A stretch of 64,000 bases of DNA from the NCBI GenBank assembly GCA_959347315.1, contig OY365810.1, forward strand, positions 23,031,906 through 23,095,905, written 5' to 3'. Shown here piece by piece: positions 13,701-23,110 of this stretch. Position 1 is the stretch's first letter; every line of letters begins with the position of its first letter. The notes beneath the pieces are model-generated. The model ran no database searches. It had not been told where the DNA came from and saw only the letters and a program-made list of their open reading frames with translations. This DNA is from Bimastos eiseni (lineage: Eukaryota; Annelida; Clitellata; Crassiclitellata; Lumbricidae). Position numbers and translations under genes: made by a program.

Positions 13701-14873
13701 TTATGACTTTCAACTGACACAAACATTTCGCTATAATGTCTGTGTAATAATCGAACCTTACCATACTTTGGCCTATGCGTCCGATTCCCTCATACCCGAC
13801 TGACTGGACAAATTTGACATGTCTACTATAATCTGTCTGTGTTTGTAGATTTATTTCCTGTTGCAGGCCGTTATGACTATATATCCGCTCGTCAATTTGA
13901 TTTTCTGTCTGTCTGAAACATCACAACTTTTTAAATTTGTTAATAGATCAGAGTTGTCCATGGATTCAATTTTCACGACCCTAATCAACCCGACCCATTG
14001 AAAATGGACTCGACCCTACCAAATATCTGACCCAACCAAATATCTGACCCAACCTGACCCATGCCGTACTTGACCCGACCCAATCTGACCCGATTTCAGT
14101 GCTTATTTTCTAATATAATTTATCGTCAAATTATAATGTCGTAAAAACGCAGCATAGTATGATCATAATATTGATTTGTGAGGACGTATCAGGGAAGATA
14201 CCCTTCGTTTAATCCATTTGTTTTAGCCTAAACTTACTTTCTAAATAAACACATGCAAAAGAATTACGGAATTTTATTTGTTACGTAAGCGTCTAGTTCT
14301 CGTGTCCCAGCGTTGCCTCTTCAGCTCACTCAGACGCTTGTAATAAATCCGCTGACCTTCCGTTTTTTCATGAGATGAGAAATTATTCCAGACGACAACT
14401 TGAGCCGAGTTCAGTGTAAAAAGGAACAAATCCGGTGTTGCCCTACTTTTTTGCGCTAATTCCTTCGCCAAATTCGATTTATACGATTGTAGGCCAAACT
14501 GATTAACATTATGAATAGCATAGAGTTGAAAATTAAGCTCTGCAAAATACTGGTTGGTCGAAATGGGTCCGGGGATGGGGCCCAACCCAATCCAACCCGC
14601 CAGGATCTTAACATAACCCGACCCTCGGGTCATCCGGACCCGTGGATTACTCTGTAAGAAATTAGACTTATCTCTTGCTTTTATCTATGTTGATGCATAG
14701 GCCTGCTGTGTGAATCATTAATGACTATGCTTAAGCTGATCAATTGACTGTTGCGCTACTTTGTCCATATTGTAATGTTTTCAAGCGAACTATATTTTAT
14801 TAATATCAATTATAATATAATATAATCATAATAATATGATAATAATAATGATGTTGATGATGGTAATGATGAT

Positions 14874-14905
<32 letters not shown>

Positions 14906-17405
14906 TGACGATGACGATGATGAAGACGACGACGACGACGACGACGACGATGACAACGATGATGATTATTATACAATAATAATGAATATACCAATAATAG
15001 TTATAATTATCATAGCTAACATTTAGTAATAATAATACTTTTAAATATCATTCCAATGCATTGTGTTACATTACACAATGATTGTTTGGTCTTCCAGGAT
15101 TACAGTTGGAATGCCTGCAGACGTGGATGGAAGGTCCGAATCGATATCTCGTGGCACGACTCCATGGAGACCACAGCGGAATCGTAAACTGCTTCGTAAG
15201 TATCGATCAATCACAGAACAGCGCTCAAAATCAGATCTGGCACTCCACATTCAATTTCTTTTGTCTCACATTTCAAAGACATCGATGACGCCAAATAACG
15301 GTAGTTGTGTAATCCTTTGGAGATAAATAATTCATCGGATGCAGACTTCAGAACCTCGTCAGAACGCCATATCTTCAAATCTCGTTATTGACTGAACGCT
15401 GAATAACAACGAAAAAGAATTTGATTCACTTCAATGCTATACACTGCGTCATATTGCACTTCGATGCTATGTACACTGTGTCATTTTACCCTAGCGACTA
15501 TATTCCTAGCACCAGTAGGATCATCAAAGATTCGGGTGGAATCAATTTATAGGAATGTAGGGCCTACTCACGAGGATATAATGACATCTGTATAGCATTG
15601 AAGCCAATTACAATTTTTTTCCTTTCAAACAGCAAATTATACCCTGTCATTCGCAGAGGTCGTAATCGTATAATCCAGACTTCCAAAGCATCACTTGAAA
15701 GTTAAGCGCAGGGCACCGGCCTATTCACGAGCGCTGAGTTATGTTGTCCTCTCTTACACTACCTAGCTAAGTTCACTCATAGAAAACATTAAGTTTACAA
15801 CCAGTCCTTTACTGACAATTGAATGCGATTGTTGTGGTTGTCTTTAAGAGTTTCCGACCAAAAGGAAGTTTCCTCATCTTCTCCGTCGACGCCAATTGTA
15901 ACGTAGGAACATCCAACATACTTCGTGACAGAGATTCATACGTCATGGACCGACAGCTACGTAAGCAAATACCTAAGTAATACATAAGGATGCATTTGCA
16001 AAGAGATAAGTTACTTACTTGCTTAATTAGTTCTGTACATCCACTGAAAATAAATGTATAGTTCTTTAAGTAGGCCTAGCTGACAGGATCGATTGTATGT
16101 GCAAGTATCGTACATACATATATGTTGTGCATTTATTGTATTGTATTAATTAATTTATATAGCGCCGCTTACAACAGTGGCCATTCAGTAGCGTCCCCCC
16201 ATAGCGAGCATTCCGAGAGTAGAAACAGATTTATAGGAGGGATAATGATGCAGTCAGAGAGTCAAAGACAATGGTAACAACAATTAGAGACGAGGGAATG
16301 ACAATATTCAGATGGAGACAAATGATCTAGACCTTTTTGTCCGCTCTCTAACCACAATAGTCTACATGTGGTTGTTCTGCACTTTACGTTCTCTGCTATA
16401 GGCCCATTAAAACCGTCCTCTGCGGGGATGTGATCCTCTGTGGCTAAACTTCCTCTCTCCACTCTTACAATCTCCAGTCAACTACAGATGTTTCAGACCA
16501 TAATTTTACCCTTGCGACTAAGACTGTATTCCTCCAAGTTTATGAGGTTTAGGCCTACATCACTCTATACATGTAGGCCTATCGTTCGTCACATCATAGA
16601 TTGCCAGTTGTGCTGAATAATTCGATCCATGTAACTGTTATTTTAGCTTCCTCCTAGGAAGCAATTAAGTCTTGCTTGCTTACTTCCTTCTCTTGCTCTC
16701 TAACCCACTTACACATGTCCGGAACTAACAGTGAACATCAATTAGTGCAATTAGCCAGTGTTCTATCATGTAACTGTTCGGTCATAAACGTAGACCAAAT
16801 TATACATTAAACCTATAATCAGTATTCAGAACCATCTGTCATAAACTTGCTGTATCGTCCTCATTTATTGTCCTAGATGCTGGAATAGTCTTCCACCAGC
16901 CATCAGATTGGCCTACTCAGTGGATTCCTTCAAGTCAAAGCTTAAGACTCATCTCTTTCTAAGGCTCATCCCGCTAGTTGGTTGTTTGTAAGGCGCCCTT
17001 GTAGCGGTATGGCGCAATATAAATTGTGGTTATTATTAAATTATGATTGCTCTTCATTCCTTCAGTCTATCGATGCTGTACATCTTATCCATGTTAAAGG
17101 CGTCTTTCCTTAGTCTTCAACATGATGACGGTTGTTACATTTTTTCAGTCAACTGCCTATCGTTAACCGTTCAGGATGACGCTGGCGCTATGTCTCGCGG
17201 CGGAGCGACGTTAACTCCCGGAGCAAAGGGCGCCCCCTATCGACAACTACACGACGAATCAACGCCGTCTGGCAAGCGAGAAACGAACCATCGTCTAACA
17301 TTCAGTGGTGTCAATATATTACACATCGGAACTCACATGGCTTTAGAACTCATCGCATCATTGACCGTCTTAATATCCACTAGAACAATATCCACAAGAA
17401 GTTAA
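4567..17405 (+). CDS. Modular cysteine-rich putative extracellular protein (DUF7042-7045-like), partial
   Basis: Function unknown. Exons: 4567-4743, then 8413-8521, 9700-9946, 10293-10360, 11991-12065, 12707-12850, 15098-15195, 15849-15960 and 17149-17405 (TAA 17403-17405). All have GT-AG borders. From 8413 onward the phases agree at every junction, giving about 369 residues. Visible modules: a C-Y-P-K-W-I...W motif, a K-Y-Q-C...V-V-E-I stretch, a C-P-L...C...C...C module, an L-E-C-L...W...R-Y-L-V...C-F module, and a short Ser/Asp module with one Cys. The 4567 exon is an earlier copy of the C-P-F...C-x-S-P...C-P-D module, and the 8413 exon parallels the 15849 exon, so the protein has at least two repeats. 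The last exon ends in a modest hydrophobic stretch that could be a GPI signal or a membrane anchor. The pattern resembles insect and nematode surface proteins whose domains are named DUF7042 to DUF7045. That assignment is from memory. The 5' end, the signal peptide and one expected exon between 4744 and 8412 were not found. Confidence 0.6.
5200..8400. other. Intron space; expected exon not found
   Basis: By comparison with the second module set, a phase-1-to-0 exon with an L-E-C...C-F pattern should lie between 4744 and 8412. I searched by eye and found none with both splice sites. The stretch otherwise holds CT-rich low-complexity DNA at 6960-7200 and scattered direct repeats near 5640-5740. 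Confidence 0.4.
8413..8521 (+). CDS. Exon: Ser/Asp module, copy 1
   Basis: GTGCAG acceptor, GTAACC donor, 36 codons plus one base. The core V-Y-I-A-M-S-A-D-A-S-C aligns with F-L-I-F-S-V-D-A-N-C in the 15849-15960 exon. Both exons start in phase 0 and end in phase 1. This supports a real repeated module. Confidence 0.6.
8901..9306. mobile_element. Mariner-type MITE
   Basis: The ends are inverted: TACAGGGTGGGCCAAAA at 8901 and the complement of TACAAGGTGAGCCATT at 9306. Both are followed by A-rich DNA and AGTAACC. The terminal TA on each side fits the TA target used by the Tc1/mariner superfamily. At 406 bp with no transposase frame it is non-autonomous. It sits in the intron between the 8413 and 9700 exons. 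A lone, similar end occurs near 20,935. Confidence 0.75.
9383..9425 (+). mobile_element. LINE 3' tail fragment
   Basis: The motif AGAGCGCTTCTGAGTA, then a GGGGCGCTATAGAAATG-like tail, belongs to the same family as the 4.3-, 12.55-, 18.4- and 34.46-kb copies. Only the last few dozen bases can be recognised. Confidence 0.65.
9700..9946 (+). CDS. Exon: C-S-Y-P-K-W domain
   Basis: The acceptor is ACACAG and the donor GTGAGA; it starts in phase 1 (joining the 8413 exon to make an Asp codon) and ends in phase 2 (joining the 10293 exon to make a Cys codon). It reads C-S-Y-P-K-W-I-A-R-T-V-W near its start. That C-x-[FY]-P...W layout is the beginning of the domain in the uncharacterised family. Confidence 0.65.
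10293..10360 (+). CDS. Exon: K-Y-Q-C...V-V-E-I module
   Basis: A short exon after CTGCAG, with donor GTAGGA, phase 2 to 1. It has the motif Y-Q-C-I-K-L-L-R-R followed by V-V-E-I, a pattern that follows the W-rich domain in the family. It is too short to be called from ORF length alone. Its support is phase continuity on both sides. Confidence 0.6.
11991..12065 (+). CDS. Exon: Y-P-T-E-P-C linker
   Basis: The acceptor is TTTTGCAG and the donor GTAAGT; it runs phase 1 to 1. It encodes about 25 residues with one Cys and several Asp, Glu and Arg. It joins cleanly to 10293-10360 upstream and 12707-12850 downstream. Confidence 0.6.
12515..12612 (+). mobile_element. LINE 3' tail with (TAA)n end
   Basis: The motif TAGCGCTTCTGAGTAG followed by GGGGTGCTATATAAAA ends in a short (ATA)n tract near 12,600, the usual 3' end of a CR1-like element. 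It lies in the intron just upstream of the 12707 exon. Confidence 0.7.
12707..12850 (+). CDS. Exon: second C-P-L...C...C module
   Basis: The acceptor is GTCTAG and the donor GTTGAT; it runs phase 1 to 1. Five Cys residues fall at C-P-L, C-D, G-C-N, S-C and near the end as in the 4567 exon, and Met/Leu sit at the matching place before the last Cys pair. It is the second copy of this module. Confidence 0.65.
13949..14654. mobile_element. hAT-like non-autonomous element
   Basis: The ends CAGAGTTGTCCATGGAT and the complement of CAGAGTAATCCACGGG are inverted. The flanking 8-mers TAATAGAT (13941-13948) and TAAGAAAT (14655-14662) match at 6 of 8 positions, as expected for the 8-bp duplication of the hAT superfamily. 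Both ends carry many CCCGACCC-like short repeats. No transposase frame is visible; a 119-codon minus-strand ORF at 14274-14633 resembles nothing I know. Confidence 0.7.
14866..14960. repeat. (GAC)n/(GAT)n microsatellite
   Basis: Trinucleotide repeats GAC and GAT, with an AT-rich flank on each side. It is responsible for a His/Arg-rich spurious ORF on the minus strand. Confidence 0.9.
15098..15195 (+). CDS. Exon: L-E-C-L...R-Y-L-V...C-F module
   Basis: The acceptor is TTCCAG and the donor GTAAGT; it runs phase 1 to 0. The L-E-C-L-Q-T-W-M-E-G and R-Y-L-V-A-R-L motifs, ending in N-C-F, are typical of the family module that follows the C-P-x module. Confidence 0.65.
15665..15745 (-). mobile_element. 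LINE 3' fragment, antisense
   Basis: A string reading AGTTAAGCGCAGGGCACC, then ATTCACGAGCGCTGAG, on the plus strand recurs near 19.2, 22.1, 24.95 and 49.6 kb. At 24.95 kb it is joined to an antisense LINE coding region, which identifies the fragments as 3' ends of the same element. Confidence 0.6.
15849..15960 (+). CDS. Exon: Ser/Asp module, copy 2
   Basis: The acceptor is TTTAAG and the donor GTAAGC; it runs phase 0 to 1. Its core F-L-I-F-S-V-D-A-N-C matches the 8413 exon. The acceptor lacks a strong pyrimidine tract, so the start is less sure than the frame. Confidence 0.55.
16868..17032 (+). mobile_element. LINE 3' end (C-terminus plus tail)
   Basis: The plus-strand reading contains W-N-S-L-P-P-A-I-R and S-F-K-S-K-L-K-T-H-L-F, the conserved C-terminus of CR1/L2-like retrotransposons. 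It is followed by GGCGCCCTTGTAGCG and GGCGCAATATAAATTG. It lies just upstream of the final exon of the cysteine-rich gene. Confidence 0.85.
17149..17405 (+). CDS. Terminal exon with hydrophobic C-terminus
   Basis: A very good acceptor (TTTTTTCAG) at 17148 gives a phase-1 start that matches the upstream exon. A second AG at 17174 would break the frame, which decides the start. The exon encodes 84 residues plus TAA. It is rich in Gly, Ser, Thr and basic residues, then ends in a hydrophobic segment (A-L-E-L-I-A-S-L-T-V-L-I-S) and a short polar tail. Confidence 0.5.
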
Positions 17406-18283
17406 AATAATACCCAATACCACATGTATTGACACAGAGCACATACTGGTAGGCATTTACACCTGGATCGGCAAGAGAGGGTCACAGGATTTGCGCATAT
17501 TTTACTAAATTCATTTATCAGCTCATTTTTTAACAATGAATAGCTTTGATTATCACCACATTTTTTCCAGAACCAGTCAACACAGCTTAAATATTTCAAA
17601 ATCTATTAAAACATTGAAACTTTTAACGTTTTTTTAAAAGAAACGTTCATAGCCTATATAGCTGAATCGGATCACAGGGGCCGACAGGGCGCTAGCAATG
17701 GGCTCCATATCATCTTCATATCAGTAGAACTCAAATGCAGTTCCCTACAATCATGTTCGTCCGCAGAAATCTATAGCCTCTCTTTCCACTGTGATAATCA
17801 CGCTACTAACTATTTTCGTTTTTGTCCTTAGAGCATGGAACACTGAATGCTGTGTGCACCAAATCGCATATTGTGTGCAAACTGTCGAATATAAATAGGT
17901 AACAAGTAAAACTTTCGACATTTTTAGGATAGGTCGATCCAGTCAAACGACATACACACCTTCCTCAGTGTAAGTATAATTAGACTAGGCCTAATCTGGC
18001 CTTTTTACAAGAAAATATACATGTAAATACCTGGAGTGCAACAAGTGAGGGCAAGGAGCAAAGCCTCCGGAGTTTTAGTGCTCAGTGCCCCCATGTGCCC
18101 TCAAATTGGTTTTTTTATGTTTATCTAATGGCTTTTTAAGATTACCTTTGTTAAAATAATTTGTGCCGCCCCCATTTCTCAAATTTCTGGGGGGGGGGGG
18201 CAAAATTCAAAAAGTGGGGAGCCAAAAAAAATTATGGCGCTTCCACTTTTCAAAACCTTGTTGTATACACCTCTGGTAGATAC
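17406..18283. other. Gene-free; nothing recognised
   Basis: No exon-like stretch with splice sites was found. A G-run of 10 lies near 18,190. The 3' UTR of the upstream gene should occupy the beginning. Confidence 0.5.
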
Positions 18284-18462
18284 GTACATCTGCGCACACT
18301 CCCTAGGAACAATCTGCCAACCTTCTATCGTATCCTCAAGTCTTTTTTGTTTGGCCGCAGCTTGGCTGAGAGCGCCTCTGAGTAGGTATCTTGAAGGGGC
18401 GCTATATAAATTATCGAAATGAATGAATGAATATATCTTGAAGGGGCGCTATATAAATGGTT
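18284..18462 (+). mobile_element. LINE 3' end with duplicated tail
   Basis: The plus-strand reading ends in A-P-L-S-R-Y-L-E-G-A-L-Y-K-L, then GAATGAATGA. A second copy of the tail (ATCTTGAAGGGGCGCTATAT) follows at about 18,432. The two tails side by side suggest either tail slippage or insertion of one fragment into another. Confidence 0.75.
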
Positions 18463-18639
18463 GATTACATTACGTAATTAAATTCAGATGTTTCTAATTG
18501 CTTTTCTCACTACTTAGACAATAGGCCTTACGCCTACTATTAATTCTCCCGCTCAATACAAAATCCTGGTTCAGTCTCTACACGTACATGTACAATGTAG
18601 TTGCTCTTGATTTCGCTCTTATTCCGAAGTTAATGACCC

Positions 18640-18826
18640 ATGGCTCAGAAGTGCGCATGCCTTGAAGGCGCAATTGCAGTTGTGTTGCAGATTTATTATT
18701 GTGCGCGAAGGACTTGCTTGTGGTCCATGCACAGCAATGACCTCGGACGACAGTCAAACACGTATACATAACTCCTTGCGTTACAGGCCAATCGCTCTAA
18801 CCGATAGGCCATCGTACCGTAAAACG
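18640..18826 (-). mobile_element. tRNA-derived SINE, degraded copy
   Basis: On the minus strand it begins with GGCCTATCGGTTAGAGCG, which fits an RNA polymerase III A box. It continues through a body that includes GCGCAATTGCAGTTGT-like sequence (as read on plus), shared with the better copy at 35.8 kb. The B box is decayed. Confidence 0.65.
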
Positions 18827-19174
18827 TGGAATAAATTATATGGAATTAATTTCTACCTATGAACGCCAAGTAGGCCTATCTCAACTTCGGGATATTTTCT
18901 TTCAAAATATTACGAGCGCTTTAAATGTGCGTCACGACTCATGTGGTATCATAGTATAGCCTACACCTAGGCGGCTATTCCTATGTATTCAGAGCGATGG
19001 AGGATACTAGTTTCCTAAATTTCTTCTTGAACTATTGATTGACTCATTGGCTGACCTACTCGCTTATTTACTTATTTTGGTCTACTGGTTGCCAGTGGTT
19101 GACTTAGTAATGGCCATTCCATAGGCCTACGTTAAACCCAGCTTGATATCCATCGAAATCTCCAAACTCTAGAC

Positions 19175-19240
19175 CCAAAGAGTCACTCTAAAGCCAATCG
19201 CGCGCAGGGTACCAGCTTATTCACGAGCGCTTTGTCAACT
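19175..19240 (-). mobile_element. LINE 3' fragment, antisense
   Basis: The plus strand shows GCGCGCAGGGTACCAGCT and TATTCACGAGCGCTTTG, the same tail as at 15.7 and 24.95 kb. No coding part remains. Confidence 0.55.
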
Positions 19241-19559
19241 CATAGCCCTAGCGGCAGAGGCGCGTTTACAGAAAACATTTGTGGGGTCCTTCTGAATTTG
19301 TAGGCCTACGCTGAGTCTGTAAATGACGTCACGCACCCACAACTTTATTTTAAAATTTCACTCAATTGAACAGTGAGCCAACTTCTGGAAGCGAAGAGGC
19401 TCATATACGTAGCCTTCGCTCTTACCAACACAGCTAACCAAGCTGATATTGATATTGACATTAATAAAGCAATTATGAATTACCAAAATAATCTTGTCAC
19501 GTAAATGCTTAGCCGCAAAAATAGGAAGTATATTATATTTAAAATATTTCAAACGTGAA

Positions 19560-20120
19560 TTATTTTGTATGAAAAGTGTTAATTCATTCTGGGATCTCTG
19601 AGATGTTATGTTGTGTTTAGTGTTTACATTCGCTTAGGGGTCACTGAGATGTTATTTTGTATTTAATGTTTTCACTCAGTTGGGGACTCCCTGATATGCT
19701 ATTTTGTTTCAAATATTTTAATTCATCTGGGGGCCCCTGGGATGTTATTGTGTATTTAATGTTTCCATTCATTTGGGGACCTCTGAGATGTATTTTGTAT
19801 GAAATGTTTGTTTCATTTGGAGTCCCTGAGACGTTATGTTGTATTTAATACTTTAATGCATTTTGGGACTCCCTGATATATTTTTTAATGTTTGCATATA
19901 TTTGGGAGCCCCTGTACGGAGCCCCTAAAGGGACATGAAAGAAGAATATTTTATCTCGTGCGCACGAGATAACAACTCGTTCCCTCAACTTAATAAGTCG
20001 TGCGCACGAGATAAAAATTCTTCTTCTTTCATGTCCCTTTAGGGGCTCCGTACCCCTGAGATGTTATTTTGTATGTAATATTTTAATTCATTTGGGGCTC
20101 CCTGAAATTTGGGGGCCCTA
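19560..20120. repeat. Degenerate satellite of about 50 bp
   Basis: About nine units with the rough consensus ATTCATTTGGGG, CCCCTGAGATGTTATTTTG, TATTTAATGTTT. Units differ by point changes and small indels. The array is interrupted by a fold-back element at 19915-20052 and ends near a short palindromic GC-rich stretch (GGCGCGCGCCTAG) at about 20,120. Confidence 0.8.
19915..20052. mobile_element. Fold-back MITE with 6-bp target duplication
   Basis: 138 bp. The left end TACGGAGCCCCTAAAGGG, followed by ACATGAAAGAAGAA, is repeated in inverted form at the right end, with almost no mismatch over about 30 bp. An inner pair around TCTCGTGCGCACGA extends the potential stem to roughly 55-60 bp. CCCCTG occurs immediately on both sides (19909-19914 and 20053-20058). 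The satellite unit it interrupts has one such copy, so this is a clear target-site duplication. Confidence 0.85.
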
Positions 20121-20639
20121 GGCGCGCGCCTAGTGCGCGCCTAGGGCGGTTGCCGGCAGTGTATTCAGAAGGAGGCACGATTCCGATTAAATGTATAGTA
20201 TGAACGAATGATGACAAGTTATGCATCTGAATTAACCAATGCAGCCGCATAGCGAAAGAACTGATCAACCTTATGGGATATCTGGAGTAAACTTACTTCC
20301 TCATCTCTGCATGTCAGCCTCTTATCTAGAGACTGAGCGCCGTTGTCTTTATCTGCTCACAATGTTATTGATTATGATTAGTTACATTGATTGGATCTGA
20401 GTAAAAACGTGATTTGATGCTGGACGATTGTAAACCATTGTTAAAATTAAATGCATACGCACTTAAAGGACGCCTTGCATTATCTACCGACGATTAAATT
20501 CAACTTCTGTAATAGCGTCCAATCATTTGCTTGTAATCATACTGCGGTTTGTCAGTTTGAAATCAAGGCTATTATAATAACTTTGATCAGGGGTAACTAC
20601 TGATCCCTCAGGTTGATAAAACTATTATCCGGAAAAATA

Positions 20640-20705
20640 TTTTCATTCAATTGGGCCCTCTGAGATTTGGGACCCATGACGCGCGCCTAAGTGCGCACAC
20701 AGGTA
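20640..20705. repeat. Related satellite/GC-palindrome fragment
   Basis: ATTCAATTGGGCCCTCTGAG, then GACGCGCGCCTAAGTGCGC, resembles the end of the satellite block at 20,090-20,140. The two may be the same element split by unrelated DNA. Confidence 0.5.
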
Positions 20706-20927
20706 AAGGCGCCTCTGACAGCTCTCGATCCTAGACAACACCCGGCCACCAACTGCCTCCTCCTCCTCGATCTTGATCATCTAGCAAAAAATTGGACTTT
20801 GATCTCTTTCTCAGTTTGATGACAGTCAAATTTCTCTGACTAAATGCTAATATGCATAAGCTGCAGTGAGCTTGGCTTTCAAATAAAAATATTATTAGAA
20901 ATTTCGAGTTTACTAAAGCGAGAGTTA

Positions 20928-20975
20928 GATATACATGGTGGCCCCAAAAAAGTGAGAACATCACATCCGGTACAA
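20928..20975. mobile_element. Solo mariner-like terminal repeat
   Basis: TACATGGTGGCCCCAAAAAA followed by GTGAGAAC resembles the 8901 element terminus. No matching second end was seen nearby. Confidence 0.45.
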
Positions 20976-21307
20976 TGTAATATATTTAGTTCACGATTTA
21001 TTTAACTGTATTCATAATAGCTAAAATAGTTTACTGGTTTACTTACTTACCTATTTACCTGTATGCCCGTCGGTGCTACGTATTGTAAAGCAGGATTTAC
21101 AACTTTAAACATACAAGCGTACTGTGATCGGGGGATCAAGTAGATGCTCAACGAAAATTGCACATTGCAATGTCTCGAATAGGTGTTGTGTTCGTTGAAC
21201 CAGGCGCCAAATTAAATAGTGACTACTATTGTGAACATGTTCTTATACGAGGTTTGCTGCCTGAGATTCAAGCGACACGTAGTCGCCATAACTGGACATT
21301 ACAGCCA

Positions 21308-21490
21308 GGTATGTGGTCTTGAGACCGCGGTCTTGGTCTCGAGACCGGAAAACTGTGGTCTTGGTCTCGAATTCATCAGACTTGATCTTGGTCTCGGACC
21401 ATCGGTCTTGGTCTTGGTATCGAATGCGTCGGTCTTGGCCTTGGTCTTAAAGGAACGGTCTTGGGATTGGTCTCCGTCTAAAGCTAGCGT
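21308..21490. repeat. GGTCTTGGTCTCG minisatellite
   Basis: Irregular tandem copies of GGTCTTGGTCTC-like units, with a short later block at 22,012-22,056. The intervening 500 bp is unlike the repeat, so the two blocks may be the ends of one inserted element. Confidence 0.75.
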
Positions 21491-22074
21491 TCTTGGTCAT
21501 TTGCCGTATCAGAGCAATTTCTGTTATATTTGTCGGTTATTTTCGATTATTAGACACACCGGATGTTTAGGCCCTACGCGATTTTTATCGATTAATGACG
21601 TGCGGATCATCAATATATACATGTTACTATGGGCAAAAAATGCATTTGCAATGGAACGAGCTATTTAAAAATTTGATTTCATAATCTAATAATTATGTGG
21701 CCGGCCACGTATAGTCACTGTTAACCTACAATTTCGAGTACAAGTAGGTCTACATCATTCAAACGGAACGTTAATCTACTTGTTCAGATGTCTTAAAGTA
21801 TTTACCTATCGCGTAGCATAAGTAATTTATGATGTGATATTCTCAGGTCGAAGCCAATTAGGGCTGAACCCGCAAAGTTAAGAGTGGCCGGTAAAACTTT
21901 TTTCTGGACCAATATTAAGATTAGCATTCGTCAGCAATAAAATTAATGCTTTAAGCGTCTTATTCTGCTTTTGCGTCTTAATAAATTGAATTGTTTATAA
22001 AAAAAGAGTATCAGTCTTGGTCTCGAACAACACGGTCTTGGTCTGATACATAACTCTAATCGTAATCGTTAACT

Positions 22075-22140
22075 TCTCAAAACTTTTAAAGCGCCACTCG
22101 AAAGCCAAATTCGGACACCAGTTTATTGAATGATTATGTT
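22075..22140 (-). mobile_element. LINE 3' fragment, antisense
   Basis: TTTAAAGCGCCACTCGAAAG, then CACCAGTTTATTGAATG, on the plus strand matches the antisense LINE tail at 24.95 kb, with decay. Confidence 0.5.
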
Positions 22141-22729
22141 GCGTTCAGTCTGATATAAGAAGATTAAGATGTTAGAAGATAGTTTTGTATTCACCTCAGA
22201 CCCGAGGTCAACACGGAACAACCTTCCAACTGCTTGCTTAAGAAACTGTGATGGGCCAAATGCGACACATTTTCTCTATAGGGCCCTGGCTTTGCATAAT
22301 ATTAAGTAGCTTACATTTGGGTTAGTCCACTCATTACAAGTCTCTCAGGCAGTTCATTATTTCCCATTTTGACGTAGTACTCGTTAAACTGACGTAGCTG
22401 TCTGTGATTGAACGTTATTAGACGTTACAATCAGAGGGGTATAAGCAGATACTCTAAACAATACATGTATAGCCCACATTATGCTCTCAATCTCTCACTC
22501 ACTTTAACCGTACTTCTCGCTCATAAGTATGTACTGCCTCTGCTGCGTCCATATTATTTCAGTTTAGATCTTACTTTCAGTCTCATGTTTGTCATACTTT
22601 TTCTCAATCAAACTGTATATTTTCTTCATCGCGCTGTATGTTATCCAATTTCTCTCTGTATAGGTCTATCTAATAATAATTTTCTCGATACACTTGTCTA
22701 TCTTTCATCCTATGTGCCTCCTTATCTAT

Positions 22730-23110
22730 CAATTGATGTATAGATACATTTATTCATGCATCTATCAATTTATATAATATTTCTTTCTCAGTCTTATCTA
22801 TCTAGATATCTATAGCTGTGTATGTAGGCCTACCTATTGATCAATTCAGTTATCTATATGTGGATCAATTTATCTAGTTATCAATTCATCTATTTCTCTA
22901 TCTGTAATTTCTCACTTTCTCTGCATTATCTATCTATCTATCTCTATAGATCTGTCTAATATTTATCTATCTCCATTTATCATCTATGACCCTCTCTATT
23001 AATCTATATATCTATCTATCTGTCTATCTATCTGTCTATGCAGTCTTTCTTTCTGTATCTGCCATGTCTATCTATCTATCAATCAACCAATCTCCATTTA
23101 GGCCTAGGCC
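22730..23110. repeat. TATC/CTAT-rich degenerate microsatellite
   Basis: Many short CTAT and TATC runs mixed with TCTC and TGTC. It makes Tyr/Ser/Leu-rich spurious ORFs on the plus strand. Confidence 0.8.

Noticed and set aside
14806..14994. His/Arg-rich ORF
   Set aside because: Reads through the (GAC)n/(GAT)n microsatellite.
19560..20120. Regularly spaced repeats that at first look array-like
   Set aside because: Units are degenerate and directly adjoining with no unique spacers; this is a satellite in an animal genome, not a CRISPR array.
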